A stretch of DNA of 64,000 nucleotides from Gammaproteobacteria bacterium (GCA_017853205.1 JAFMKB010000004.1:21580-85579); one strand, 5' to 3'. Shown: positions 45,122 to 54,390, numbered from the stretch's first letter. Numbers and translations: made by a program. Notes: generated by a model from the letters alone, not told the origin.

Positions 45122-46336
45122 ATGTCCACCTCAAAGCGGATATCTCACGTGGGCATGTTACTGAACTCTAGCATTTGCCGGCGGTCTTTGAGGACATTGC
45201 TGAAGGTAACCGCGGCAACAATCGCGTTATCGAGTGGCTCGGTGATGGCTGGTTTCTGCGAGTCTGAAAGTGCGTTGATCGATGATAACTTTAGCGGCGG
45301 CAATCTTGGTGTCTGCGAGTTTACTTCATCCAACTCTGCTAGCTTTACAATCACCCCTGAAGACGCTCCTCCGATTAATCCGAGCGCATGGTATTCATTT
45401 CGAGTCAGCCCTAAAAGGGAGGAGCCGATACAATTAATTCTTACTTTTGTTGACGGGAATGCTCGGTACTGGCCAAAGATAAGTTCGGATGGTGAAACGT
45501 GGCGAAGACTTGATGAGTCACAGGTCGATATAAGCGACGATCGAAGCAGGATGGCCATTGCTCTGGCTAAAAGCCGCACTCCACTTTTCGTCTCAGCGCA
45601 AGAGCTCTTTGTTAATGATGATTACGAGAGATGGATGCATAGCCTCGCTGAGCATCCTGAGGTAATGAGCCGTACGTTGGGTCGTAGTATCCAAGGCCGT
45701 CCCATTCAGGCGTTAATTACCGCACCGAAATCTGAGGTGGTGTATTTTTTTGGGCGTCAACACCCACCAGAAATCACCGGCGGTCTTGCGATGCAGAGTT
45801 TCATAGATGAAGTGTTTAGTGACAGTGATTTGGCTAAAGAATTTCGTGCGCGATTTATGCTGGTGCTAGTGCCGCTGATCAATCCTGACGGTGTTGCCGC
45901 GGGACACTGGCGTCATAATATGGGTGGACGTGATCTCAATCGAGACTGGGGGCCTTTCACGCAGCCCGAAATTCAGAGTGTTAAACGTTTAATCGACGAA
46001 CTTGATGATGCCGGTATAGCGCCTAAGTTGATGCTCGACTTTCATTCTACGCAGCGGAGTCGTTTCTATACTCAGATGCCAGAAGACTTTGATGAAGAAT
46101 TAGACTTTGCCCGCGATTGGCTAGACCGCGCTCGCCTGCGTATGCCCGATTTTGATTTTCTTTATGACCCACGCAAACCTTCGGGGCAAGAAAATACGAA
46201 GAATTATTTCTATGCGACGTATCATATCCCGGCGATAACTTACGAGATTGGAGACGAGGTTGACCGCGCAGAGTTACGCCGGACCTCTCCGATCTTCGCC
46301 CAAGAAATGATGCGAGTAATGCTCGAGCGCGATTAA
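45122..46336 (+). CDS. Exported M14-family zinc carboxypeptidase
   Basis: A 404-residue protein. A hydrophobic segment about residues 25-42 ending 'SVMAGF' is the export signal. Residues about 50-150 form a beta-sandwich-like N-domain as in M14 (cytosolic carboxypeptidase-like/Nna1) proteins. The zinc site is 'FGRQHPPEITGG' (His and Glu) and His in 'LDFHSTQRS'; 'RDLNRDW' is the substrate-binding Asn-Arg motif and Glu in 'ITYEIGDEVD' is catalytic. AAGGAGAAG precedes the ATG. It removes C-terminal residues from peptides in the periplasm. An SGNH-like gene follows 24 bp later. Confidence 0.9.
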   Translation: MSTSKRISHVGMLLNSSICRRSLRTLLKVTAATIALSSGSVMAGFCESESALIDDNFSGGNLGVCEFTSSNSASFTITPEDAPPINPSAWYSFRVSPKREEPIQLILTFVDGNARYWPKISSDGETWRRLDESQVDISDDRSRMAIALAKSRTPLFVSAQELFVNDDYERWMHSLAEHPEVMSRTLGRSIQGRPIQALITAPKSEVVYFFGRQHPPEITGGLAMQSFIDEVFSDSDLAKEFRARFMLVLVPLINPDGVAAGHWRHNMGGRDLNRDWGPFTQPEIQSVKRLIDELDDAGIAPKLMLDFHSTQRSRFYTQMPEDFDEELDFARDWLDRARLRMPDFDFLYDPRKPSGQENTKNYFYATYHIPAITYEIGDEVDRAELRRTSPIFAQEMMRVMLERD

Positions 46337-46360
46337 AGGATAGAGGAAAGCAACAAAGTG

Positions 46361-47191
46361 ATGGGCCAGAAAAATACGAGGAACGGATTTATGCGTAGTT
46401 CGAAGCGATTGTTGGTTGTGGGCGTGTTTTTGTGCTCGGTAGTTCCCGCTCTTTCGGCCCAGACGGTAGAAATAAAAAGTCTCGATAACCCTGAGCCTGC
46501 GCAAGTGCTCTTCGTGGGTAACAGCTACTTTTACTACAACGACAGTCTCCATAACCATGTGAATAGGCTCGTGCAGGCACAGAATATAGATCTCGCCGAA
46601 CGGATAGCGTATAAATCTGCAACGATTGGCGGTGCGTCTTTAAGTCACCACGATGTAGCCGCCCATCTCGAACCCGGACGGTTGGGGTTGGATACACCGT
46701 TTGATCTCGTGATTCTTCAAGGGGGAAGCGGCGAGCCGCTGCGCGAATCACGCCGCCGTGTATTCGCGCAAACCGCTGGACAACTTAGCGCAGTCATTCG
46801 CGAAACCGGTGCCGAAGTAGCACTCTACATGACGCCGGCTTATTCGAGTGTGCACGCGCGTTATGACCCGGCTATGATCGACAAAATTTCGTCGCTGTAC
46901 ATCGATGTCGCCAACGAAATAGGTGCGCTGGTAATCCCTGTAGGCCTCGCCTTTGAAGAAGCTTATAAGCGTCGGCCAGAGATGGTTCTACATAAATTCT
47001 TTGACGGTAGTCACCCAGAGCTAGAGGGTACTTACCTTGCGGCCTGTGTCGTTTTTGCCACACTTTATGGCCAGTCTCCAGTCGGGAATAGTTATACTTA
47101 TTTTGGCGAAATTGATGAGCAGGATGCACTCTTTTTGCAGCAGGTTGCACAGGATGTGGTCGTCGATTTCTTCGGGCGCGAAAAGCAATAA
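46361..47191 (+). CDS. Exported SGNH/GDSL-like hydrolase
   Basis: A 276-residue protein with a signal peptide ('LLVVGVFLCSVVPALSAQ'). SGNH blocks are recognisable: block I 'VLFVGNSYFYYND' (the nucleophile Ser in GNS), block III-like 'LVILQGGSGEP' and block V 'DGSHPELEGTYLAA' with the Asp-His pair. 'GNS' instead of 'GDS' is seen in the DUF4886-like branch. It probably deacylates a carbohydrate or other ester. ATG 46361 is chosen over the GTG at 46358. It is part of the carboxypeptidase-to-NMO run of four closely spaced genes. Confidence 0.78.
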   Translation: MGQKNTRNGFMRSSKRLLVVGVFLCSVVPALSAQTVEIKSLDNPEPAQVLFVGNSYFYYNDSLHNHVNRLVQAQNIDLAERIAYKSATIGGASLSHHDVAAHLEPGRLGLDTPFDLVILQGGSGEPLRESRRRVFAQTAGQLSAVIRETGAEVALYMTPAYSSVHARYDPAMIDKISSLYIDVANEIGALVIPVGLAFEEAYKRRPEMVLHKFFDGSHPELEGTYLAACVVFATLYGQSPVGNSYTYFGEIDEQDALFLQQVAQDVVVDFFGREKQ

Positions 47192-47215
47192 AATTTACCT
47201 CTCTAAGGACGAAGC

Positions 47216-48193
47216 ATGAAAACTAAAATAACAGAACTATTCAATATTGAGCACCCGATCATCCAGGGCGGCATGCATTATGTCGGTTTTGCAGAACTTG
47301 CAGCAGCGGTATCGGAGGCAGGTGGACTCGGCATTATTACCGGGCTTACGCAGAAAACTCCGGAGGCTCTCGCACAAGAAATAGCAAAAGCTCGCGCGCT
47401 TACGAGCAAGCCTATCGGTGTAAACCTTACCTTCCTGCCTTCGATTAATACGCCCGACTACCCTGGTTATGTAAAGGCAATAATCGAAGGAGGTGTCACT
47501 GTCGTTGAAACCGCTGGCAGAAATCCTGTGCAGGTAATGCCTGCATTGAAAGAGGCTGGTATCAAAGTCATTCACAAATGCACGTCAGTACGGCATGCAC
47601 TAAAGGCACAGGAAATTGGTTGTGACGCAGTATCTGTAGATGGGTTTGAGTGCGGTGGCCATCCAGGCGAGGACGACATTCCCAATATGATTCTACTTCC
47701 ACGTGCCGCCGATGAGTTGGAGATCCCCTTTGTAGCCTCCGGTGGTCAAGCTGATGCTCGTTCGCTTGTCGCGTCACTTTCTATGGGAGCTGAAGGTATC
47801 AACATGGGCACGCGTTTTATTGCTACTAAGGAAGCGCCCGTGCACGAAAACGTGAAGCAGGCGATTGTGAATGCGTCTGAACTTGATACGCGATTAATTA
47901 TGCGTCCGTTACGCAACACCGAGCGTGTTTTGAATAACGAAGCTGTAGAGCGACTCATAGCCAAGGAAAAGGCGCTCGGTGACTCAATAAAGTTTGACGA
48001 CATTCATGACGAAGTCGCTGGCGTGTACCCAAAAATAATGCTCGAAGGTGACATGGAGATCGGTGCGTGGTCCTGTGGAATGGTAGCCGGCCTCATTTAC
48101 GATATACCTACCTGTAAAGAGCTAATCGATAGGATCATGTCAGAAGCTGATGAGATTATCAGTCAGCGCTTAGCAGGTATCCTCAGAGGCTAG
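47216..48193 (+). CDS. Nitronate monooxygenase-like FMN flavoprotein (second copy type)
   Basis: A 325-residue TIM-barrel flavoprotein: 'IEHPIIQGGMHYVGFAELAAA' at the N-terminus, 'AGGLGIITGL', 'FECGGHPGEDDI' with the active-site His near 150 and 'VASGGQADARSLVASLSMGAEG' for FMN. It belongs to the same superfamily as the product of 34618 but is clearly a different subgroup (closer to classical NMO). AAGGACGAAGC precedes the ATG. It ends the carboxypeptidase gene series; a structured intergenic element follows. Confidence 0.9.
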   Translation: MKTKITELFNIEHPIIQGGMHYVGFAELAAAVSEAGGLGIITGLTQKTPEALAQEIAKARALTSKPIGVNLTFLPSINTPDYPGYVKAIIEGGVTVVETAGRNPVQVMPALKEAGIKVIHKCTSVRHALKAQEIGCDAVSVDGFECGGHPGEDDIPNMILLPRAADELEIPFVASGGQADARSLVASLSMGAEGINMGTRFIATKEAPVHENVKQAIVNASELDTRLIMRPLRNTERVLNNEAVERLIAKEKALGDSIKFDDIHDEVAGVYPKIMLEGDMEIGAWSCGMVAGLIYDIPTCKELIDRIMSEADEIISQRLAGILRG

Positions 48194-48211
48194 AAAACTC
48201 GAACGTCTGTT

Positions 48212-48300
48212 ATTCGCGTCTTACAGGGTGCCTAAATGGTTTAGATCCTCTATCCACATTGGGTCTCTGAGACCTAATGTAAGCAGGTACTGACGCGAAT
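48212..48300. ncRNA. Y-shaped structured intergenic element, RNA or small mobile repeat
   Basis: Perfect 9-bp arms ATTCGCGTC (48212-48220) and GACGCGAAT (48292-48300) enclose a second pairing GTGCCT/AGGTAC (48228-48233 with 48285-48290, one G-U). Inside are two side-by-side hairpins: TGG-TT-TAGA/TCTA-T-CCA (48237-48256) and CATT-G-GGTC/GACC-T-AATG (48257-48279). Nearly every base is accounted for, which is unusual by chance. Strand is undecided. On the plus strand it would be in the leader of the efflux operon starting at 48422. I do not recognise a known riboswitch class. Confidence 0.5.
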
Positions 48301-48321
48301 CAATACCATTACTTTTCTTCA

Positions 48322-48365
48322 TGATAACTTAAGGTCGCCTTAAGGAAAGCCCTCTAAAGTTATCA
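48322..48365 (+). promoter_or_regulatory. Second hairpin with alternative pairing before the efflux operon
   Basis: TGATAACTT (48322-48330) and AAGTTATCA (48357-48365) are exact complements. An inner hairpin CTTAAGG-TCG-CCTTAAG (48328-48344) shares the CTT with the outer arm, so the two cannot both be fully formed, as in an on/off leader. TATTTTTC follows. Located 57 bp upstream of the TolC-like gene. Confidence 0.4.
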
Positions 48366-48421
48366 AGCCTATTTTTCATGGTGGCTGATACCCAACAGCT
48401 CGAACAACGTGGAAACTTATT

Positions 48422-49747
48422 TTGTCTATTCTCTCGATTAGCCCGAAGAAACACTCGGTGCATTTACACTTTATTAAGAAGAGTCTGTCTCACGTATCGG
48501 TTCTACTGATCTTATTGGCCATCTCGCCAGCGATGACTTTGGGGCAGTCGGAGGTACACACCCATGAGGAACTGGCTCGAAGCGACGAGCTTACCTTCGA
48601 TATTTTGGTGTCAGCTGCTATGGAGCAATCATCCGAGATGCTGTCACTTGCATCGATAAAGAATCAAGCGGAGGCCTATGCCGATGCAAGTGACGGTATT
48701 CTTCCAGGACAATACACCTGGAGGGCCCTTGTGTTTGATGACGGTGCGACCGATAAGCGAGGCATTCGTGAAACAGAAATGGGGATCGATATAGGTCTTT
48801 GGAGACGCGGTGAAAAAAGCGCTGCCAAATTATTAAGCGCATCTTACGGTAACCGTGTCGACGTGTTTGATCGCTACCTGCGATGGTTGAGTTCCGGACG
48901 TGTTCGCCAAGCCTTGGCGGAGCTCGGTGACGCCGACAACGCGTTTGCAGGAGAGCAAGAAATAACAGAGAACTTGAATGCAATTGTAGACGTCGTATCA
49001 GCGCTGCTTTCTGAGGGTGCTGTGGCTGAAGCGGATCTTCTGCGTGTTCAAGCCGAAGTACTTGATCAGGAAATAAGAGTTCTCGATGCTCAAGCCGCGC
49101 TCGTAGATGCTGAACGTAACTATCAATTAATTACGGGCCTTGCACTACGACCATCAACTAATTTAGTTGAACCTGTTCCTTATTTGGGACGTGAAGATTC
49201 GCACTTGGACGTCGCTAGAGACCACCCATTATTACAAATGCTGAATCAAAAAGTTGAGATTTCTAAAGGGGGTGCCGAGCGAATTCGATTTAATGCGCGT
49301 AACCGCACTACCGTCAGCGTTGGCGTTCGGCGCGAAGAAGCTGGCGCCATGGTGCCTAATACAGACACAGTATCTATTGGTATTTCGGTACCTCTCGGCG
49401 GAAAGAGACAGTCTCGCCCTCAAGTAGAAGATGCATTAAGTGTTGCTGCCGATGCTGAGGTATCTCTTCATCAAGCGCGACGAAGTTTGCAGTCGAGTCT
49501 CCATGAAGCAGCTCATCAATTGAGTGTTATTACCGAAGCGTTGTCCTTGAATAGTCGTCGGAAGACGCTGGCTGAACGACGTGTTGCGATGACTCTGGCC
49601 GCTTTTGAGGAAGGTGAAGTTAACTTGGAGGAAGTGTTAAGGGTGAGAAGAGCGCTTTCTTCTATTGATCGTGAGATCAATTCTTTGGAAGCAGAAAAAA
49701 TTAGGCGGGTCGGTGAGTACAGGCAAGCACAAGGAGACACGCTATGA
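48422..49747 (+). CDS. TolC-family outer-membrane efflux protein (CzcC/CusC-like)
   Basis: A 441-residue protein with signal segment 'VSVLLILLAISPAMTLGQ'. The track start is TTG at 48422; GTG at 48458 is an alternative and no site is decisive. Two long helical, Ala/Glu-rich regions ('QAALVDAERNYQLITGL', 'RRKTLAERRVAMTLAAFEEG' then 'EEVLRVRRALSSIDREI') form the TolC coiled-coil tunnel in duplicate. His-rich 'EVHTHEE' just after the signal may bind metal. It is the outer-membrane channel of the efflux system that follows; its stop overlaps the adaptor start (ATGA). Confidence 0.88.
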   Translation: MSILSISPKKHSVHLHFIKKSLSHVSVLLILLAISPAMTLGQSEVHTHEELARSDELTFDILVSAAMEQSSEMLSLASIKNQAEAYADASDGILPGQYTWRALVFDDGATDKRGIRETEMGIDIGLWRRGEKSAAKLLSASYGNRVDVFDRYLRWLSSGRVRQALAELGDADNAFAGEQEITENLNAIVDVVSALLSEGAVAEADLLRVQAEVLDQEIRVLDAQAALVDAERNYQLITGLALRPSTNLVEPVPYLGREDSHLDVARDHPLLQMLNQKVEISKGGAERIRFNARNRTTVSVGVRREEAGAMVPNTDTVSIGISVPLGGKRQSRPQVEDALSVAADAEVSLHQARRSLQSSLHEAAHQLSVITEALSLNSRRKTLAERRVAMTLAAFEEGEVNLEEVLRVRRALSSIDREINSLEAEKIRRVGEYRQAQGDTL

Positions 49748-50907
49748 GTGTAATAGTGCAAACAATGAGAAACAAAAGTATGCGAAATTTTGTCACTGTG
49801 CGCGGTCAAGCAAATTTAGTTCGGTTAGGCGCTGCATTGCTTCTTAGCTCCTTATTAGTCTCTGAGGTCAGTGCACAACAGGCAGCCGATGCAATCGAAC
49901 TAACTCAAGAGGACGCCATCAAACTCGGTGTTCAGTTCGAATCGGTTAGGTCTATCAATGATGCGATGGGCATTGAGCTGCCCGCGCAGGTTATCGCGCC
50001 ACTCGATGAGGGTTCTCATGCTTACTCCCTCGTCGATGGCGTGATATCTGATTGGAGAGCAAGCTCAGGTGATCGTGTTTTAGAAGGGGAAATTATTGCT
50101 CGGATTGCTAGCAACGTAGCTGGTGACTTGCAAGCGCAATGGCTCGACGCTGACGCAAGTCTCAGCGCTGCGCGTTTAGAAGCGAGTCGCAGCGAAAGAC
50201 TTTTTGAAAATGGTGTCATTGCAGAAAGAAGGCTCCAGCAGGTACAACTTGCACTTGCTCATGCAGAAAGCAGGGAAGCCTCAAATAGAAGGGCGCTTGA
50301 GCAATTAGGATTTGACGCATCCTCTATCGACAGATTAGCGGAATCTAAAGCTAATCTGGGTTATGCACTGTTGCGTGCTCCAAGGGAGGGTTTATTAGTT
50401 CATCGAGCTCGCAGCGTAGGAGAGCCGGTTGGAGTGGGCGATAAGATCGCTGAATTTCAATCAAGCTCCGCGAAATGGGTATCAGTAATACTGCCTGCGG
50501 CACTTGCTGATACTTTGGGGAATAGCACTAAGCTTTCACTCATGCCAACAGGAGAAACACTGACACTTCGCGAACGCGACTATTCGATCGATCCACTGAC
50601 GCAGACTATCGAACTGTATGCTGAGTTTGATACCGAAGTGAACTATCCACTCGGCTCTTTAATCGATGTCTTTGTCTTACCTAGCGAGAGTGGCGTGCTA
50701 GTGCCAGCGTCGGCCATAGTTTACACAGAGGGTAATAACTACGTGTATGTTAAGACAGTAAACGGAGTTACACCTCGACAACTAGATTTAATTCCTATCG
50801 GCCGTGATTACTTGGTGCATTCTGGGCTAAGAGCCGGTGAGCAAATCGCTGTAAGCGGAACCGCACTGTTGAAAGGTATGCAGCTCGGGCTAGGTGGAGA
50901 CTCCTAG
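49744..50907 (+). CDS. RND efflux periplasmic adaptor (HlyD/CusB-CzcB family)
   Basis: A 387-residue membrane-fusion protein. The signal ends near 'LLVSEVSAQQ'. A barrel-sandwich lipoyl half 'VDGVISDWRASSGDRVLEGEI' near 95, a coiled-coil hairpin (about 125-195) and the second lipoyl half 'LRAPREGLLVHRARSVGEPVG' near 215 are visible, followed by a beta barrel and 'VPASAIVYTEGNNYVYV'. It bridges the inner-membrane pump and the TolC channel. Start overlaps the TolC-like stop, and its stop shares one G with the permease GTG start, so all three are translationally coupled. Confidence 0.92.
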   Translation: MSVIVQTMRNKSMRNFVTVRGQANLVRLGAALLLSSLLVSEVSAQQAADAIELTQEDAIKLGVQFESVRSINDAMGIELPAQVIAPLDEGSHAYSLVDGVISDWRASSGDRVLEGEIIARIASNVAGDLQAQWLDADASLSAARLEASRSERLFENGVIAERRLQQVQLALAHAESREASNRRALEQLGFDASSIDRLAESKANLGYALLRAPREGLLVHRARSVGEPVGVGDKIAEFQSSSAKWVSVILPAALADTLGNSTKLSLMPTGETLTLRERDYSIDPLTQTIELYAEFDTEVNYPLGSLIDVFVLPSESGVLVPASAIVYTEGNNYVYVKTVNGVTPRQLDLIPIGRDYLVHSGLRAGEQIAVSGTALLKGMQLGLGGDS

Positions 50908-53900
50908 TGCTTTCATACATAGTTAAATTGTCACTAAGCCAGCGCTTATTGGTAGCGCTGATCTCAATGCTCGTTATCGGATTCGGCGTTCGCGCAATGC
51001 TGAGTTTACCGATCGATGCTTTCCCCGATATCTCACCAACACAGGTAAAGATAATTATAAAATCGCCAGGCATGACACCTGCCGAAGTAGAGTCGTTAAT
51101 AACACAACCCATCGAAGTAGAGCTACTGGGCATTCCTCGCAAGACTATACTTCGCTCATTATCGAAGTATGCACTTAGTTCAATTACTCTCGATTTTGAA
51201 GAAGGCACTGATATCTACTGGGCAAGGCAACAAGTGGCTGAACGGCTAAGTGCTGTGTGGGGGAATCTTCCAGCTGGTATAGGCGGCGGCCTTGCCCCGA
51301 TGAGTACTCCGCTTGGTGACATGTTTATGTTCACGGTCGAGAGCGAAGAGCTTTCTCTTGAACAAAAACGTTTTCTACTTGATTGGACCATTAGGCCTGC
51401 GCTGCGCACAGTTCCAGGGGTCGCCGACGTTAATGCGCTTGGCGGTTTCGTGAAGACTTACGAAGTATCTCCCCAGTTGGGAAAGATGCGAGCGCTTGGC
51501 GTGAGCAATGCCGCACTGGTCGACACACTCGCAGCTAATAATAAAAACGATGGTGCCGGCCGTATAAGCCAGGGCGAAGAGTCAATGCTTGTACGCATTG
51601 AAGGTGCACTTACAACAATAGCCGACATAGAATCTCTACAAATTCCCACTCAGGCCGGTGAGAAAGTGCGCCTCAATCAAGTCGCAACAGTGACCAATGG
51701 ATCTCTAACCCGCTACGGTGCTGTAACAAGCGACGGAGAAAGCGAAGCGGTTCAGGGCTTAGTGATAGGCCTTAGGGGGGTTAACGCACGGGAGCTTATT
51801 ACCAACATCAATGCAAAGCTTGAAGAGATAAATGCAACTTTGCCCGACGGAACATCGACACGGGTATTTCACGAACGCAGTGTACTAATCGAAGGTGCAA
51901 TAGGCACCGTTGCTAAAGCGCTGCTTGAGGCAGTGGCATTAGTAGTAATTTTGTTGGGGTTATTCCTCGGGAGTTGGCGTGCTGCACTCACTGTTGCTGT
52001 TGTACTGCCGATGTCAGCGCTTATCACGTTTATATTGATGGACCTGTCATCGATGAGCGCCAACCTTATGAGTCTAGGGGGGTTGGTTATTGCGATCGGT
52101 ATGCTCGTCGATTCTTCTATCGTGATAGTCGAAAATATAGTCGCATCTCTTTCATCACATGCAGACGCAAAGGCGACGACTGTGAGTCGGGGCAATGGCG
52201 TTGCTAGGCTCCCGAGTCTCCACATTATCTATCGAGCGGTAAAAGAAGTGGCGCTGCCTGTCACTGCAGGCGTCGCAATTATCGTTATCGTCTTCTTGCC
52301 TTTGCTTACGCTTCAGGGATTAGAGGGCAAGTTATTCGGGCCTGTAACACTGACAATTGTTTTTGCCTTATTCGGCTCACTCCTTGTCGCTCTTACTGTG
52401 GTACCGGTCGTAGCCTCTTTAACCATGAGGGGCACGAATCATCGTGATCCGTGGTTGTCTCGAACGCTAATGAGTCTATATAAACCCAGTCTTGCTTGGG
52501 CGTTAGGAAATCAAAAATTGGTCGGTAGTGCCGCGTTAATGCTCCTGCTTGTCACTGCGCTCGTCTTCCCTCGAGTCGGTAAAACGTTTATGCCGACGAT
52601 GGATGAGGGAGATATCATCATTCAGCTCGAAATGGTGCCGTCAATTAACCTAGCGACTTCCGTCGACATCGTTCAGGCGGTTGAACGTGCGCTACTTAAT
52701 GAAGTATCGGATATCTTAAGAATTGTGTCGCGAAGTGGGTCTGACGAAATAGGTATGGATCCGATGGGTCTCAACGAAACCGATATGTTTCTTCAGCTCA
52801 AACCACCATCCCAATGGCAAGCGGCAAGTAAAGAAGAACTAGAATCAAAATTACGCGCGGTATTAGAACAGTTTCCGGGATTAAATTACGGCTTTACTCA
52901 GCCGATCGACATGCGCGTGTCGGAAATGTTGACCGGCTCGCGTGGCGACGTAGCGATTAAGCTTTTCGGCGATAATCTTGATGAACTTAACGCAGGTGCT
53001 CAGCGCATTGCAGACTTGGTATCAACCGTTCCAGGTGCAGTAGATACGATTGCTTCGCTTAATGAAGGTGCACAGTATCTTCAGATAAAAGTTGATCGTG
53101 TACGCAGCGGAAGGTTTGGAATCGATTCAGATGAACTGCAAGCTCAACTTCGAGCTGAAAGCGAGGGGTTGCAAGTTGGCGTCATACTCGAAGGCAGTGC
53201 ACGCGTGCCCTTGCTCATCAGATATGATTCGCTTGCAGGAGACGGTTTGACAGCGTTGGAGAACAGGGCAATTGCATTACCCGACGGTCGTTCTATCGCA
53301 TTAAGTCAGATTGCCAATATAGAGCGAACCGAAGGTCCTGTTGCCATTTCACGCGAATCAGGCCAACGATTCGCGGTGGTTAGGACTAACGTAGAAGGTC
53401 GTGATCTGGTTGGTTTTGTCGAAGAAGCGAAAGCGCTCGTTTCGAGCGAGGGAGATTTACCGCCCGGCAGCGTACTCGAATGGGGTGGAGAATTCGAAAA
53501 TCAACAACGCGCATCGGCTAGACTCGCGCTGGTAGTCCCAGTCGCTTTGTTGCTAATTGCGTTTATTTTGTTCTTAACTTTTGAGTCATTGAAACAAACT
53601 GTCATTGTGCTTTCTAACATTCCTTTTGCGATGACAGGAGGGCTTTTAGCTCTGTGGTTCACGGGCGAGTTTTTGTCAGTGCCTGCCTCCGTTGGTTTTA
53701 TCGCATTGCTCGGAATTGCGGTGCTCAACGGCGTAGTATTAATGTCACATTTTAACTACTTGCATGCAAAAGGGTTACAGGTTTTCGAAATAGTAACCGA
53801 GGGGGCTCAGCGAAGACTTCGCCCGGTCTTGATGACAGCGACTACCTGTGCGTTCGGCCTAGTTCCTTTACTGCTTGCAACTGGTCCGGGCTCCGAGATT

Positions 53901-54020
53901 CAGAAGCCTCTTGCAATCGTGGTCATCGGTGGACTTATAAGCAGTACCGTGCTGACGCTTTATTTGTTTCCGCTGATCTATTTGCGTACCACCAAGGCAT
54001 TAAGTATTAATCCGCGATAG
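50907..54020 (+). CDS. RND efflux permease, CzcA/CusA-like
   Basis: A 1037-residue pump with twelve spans and two large periplasmic loops. 'SLPIDAFPDISPTQVKI' and 'SPGMTPAEVESLITQPIEVEL' near residues 30-70 and 'FMPTMDEGDIIIQLEMV' near 560 are heavy-metal-RND (CzcA/CusA) signatures. In transmembrane helix 4, CzcA-type pumps have DFGxxVDGAVxxVEN; here it reads 'AIGMLVDSSIVIVENIV', so the first Asp is Ala while the second Asp and the Glu remain. The substrate is thus uncertain: a metal ion is suggested by family and DUF3240, but proton relay differs from classic CzcA. Confidence 0.92.
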   Translation: MLSYIVKLSLSQRLLVALISMLVIGFGVRAMLSLPIDAFPDISPTQVKIIIKSPGMTPAEVESLITQPIEVELLGIPRKTILRSLSKYALSSITLDFEEGTDIYWARQQVAERLSAVWGNLPAGIGGGLAPMSTPLGDMFMFTVESEELSLEQKRFLLDWTIRPALRTVPGVADVNALGGFVKTYEVSPQLGKMRALGVSNAALVDTLAANNKNDGAGRISQGEESMLVRIEGALTTIADIESLQIPTQAGEKVRLNQVATVTNGSLTRYGAVTSDGESEAVQGLVIGLRGVNARELITNINAKLEEINATLPDGTSTRVFHERSVLIEGAIGTVAKALLEAVALVVILLGLFLGSWRAALTVAVVLPMSALITFILMDLSSMSANLMSLGGLVIAIGMLVDSSIVIVENIVASLSSHADAKATTVSRGNGVARLPSLHIIYRAVKEVALPVTAGVAIIVIVFLPLLTLQGLEGKLFGPVTLTIVFALFGSLLVALTVVPVVASLTMRGTNHRDPWLSRTLMSLYKPSLAWALGNQKLVGSAALMLLLVTALVFPRVGKTFMPTMDEGDIIIQLEMVPSINLATSVDIVQAVERALLNEVSDILRIVSRSGSDEIGMDPMGLNETDMFLQLKPPSQWQAASKEELESKLRAVLEQFPGLNYGFTQPIDMRVSEMLTGSRGDVAIKLFGDNLDELNAGAQRIADLVSTVPGAVDTIASLNEGAQYLQIKVDRVRSGRFGIDSDELQAQLRAESEGLQVGVILEGSARVPLLIRYDSLAGDGLTALENRAIALPDGRSIALSQIANIERTEGPVAISRESGQRFAVVRTNVEGRDLVGFVEEAKALVSSEGDLPPGSVLEWGGEFENQQRASARLALVVPVALLLIAFILFLTFESLKQTVIVLSNIPFAMTGGLLALWFTGEFLSVPASVGFIALLGIAVLNGVVLMSHFNYLHAKGLQVFEIVTEGAQRRLRPVLMTATTCAFGLVPLLLATGPGSEIQKPLAIVVIGGLISSTVLTLYLFPLIYLRTTKALSINPR

Positions 54021-54033
54021 GAAAGGAAAATCG

Positions 54034-54324
54034 ATGAATAGTTTGCTTATTTTCGAGATAGCATCGAGCCTAGAAGAAGATTTCATTGATTGCCTCTTAG
54101 AGTTCCCGCTAATAGAGAGCTTCTCTTCTTTCGAAATACGGAGACACGGGAATCATGAATCGTTAAGTACTATTGAGAAAGTCACGGGTCGTTCTAGGGC
54201 AATTCGATTTGAAGTTGTAATTGATCAAGAACAAATCGATCAGCTCGTAACTCGTCTTAATCGAGCTGTTGCTCCCAATATTCGATTTAATATTATCCCT
54301 TTAATTGGCAGTGGCACGACTTGA
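54034..54324 (+). CDS. DUF3240 family protein of metal-efflux operons
   Basis: A 96-residue soluble protein. 'EDFIDCLLEFPLIESFSSFEI' at the start and 'EKVTGRSRAIRFEVVIDQEQID' in the middle, with a predicted ferredoxin-like alternation of strands and helices, match DUF3240, a PII-like small protein found beside CzcA-type pumps. It starts 14 bp after the permease with AGGAAAGGAAA as binding site. A regulatory or metal-sensing role is suspected from context only. Confidence 0.85.
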   Translation: MNSLLIFEIASSLEEDFIDCLLEFPLIESFSSFEIRRHGNHESLSTIEKVTGRSRAIRFEVVIDQEQIDQLVTRLNRAVAPNIRFNIIPLIGSGTT

Positions 54325-54390
54325 TAGACATTAGACGAGGACAGGTAGGCTAATGAAGCGGGGCAGACTGATAGGAAATCTAGTAATAGA

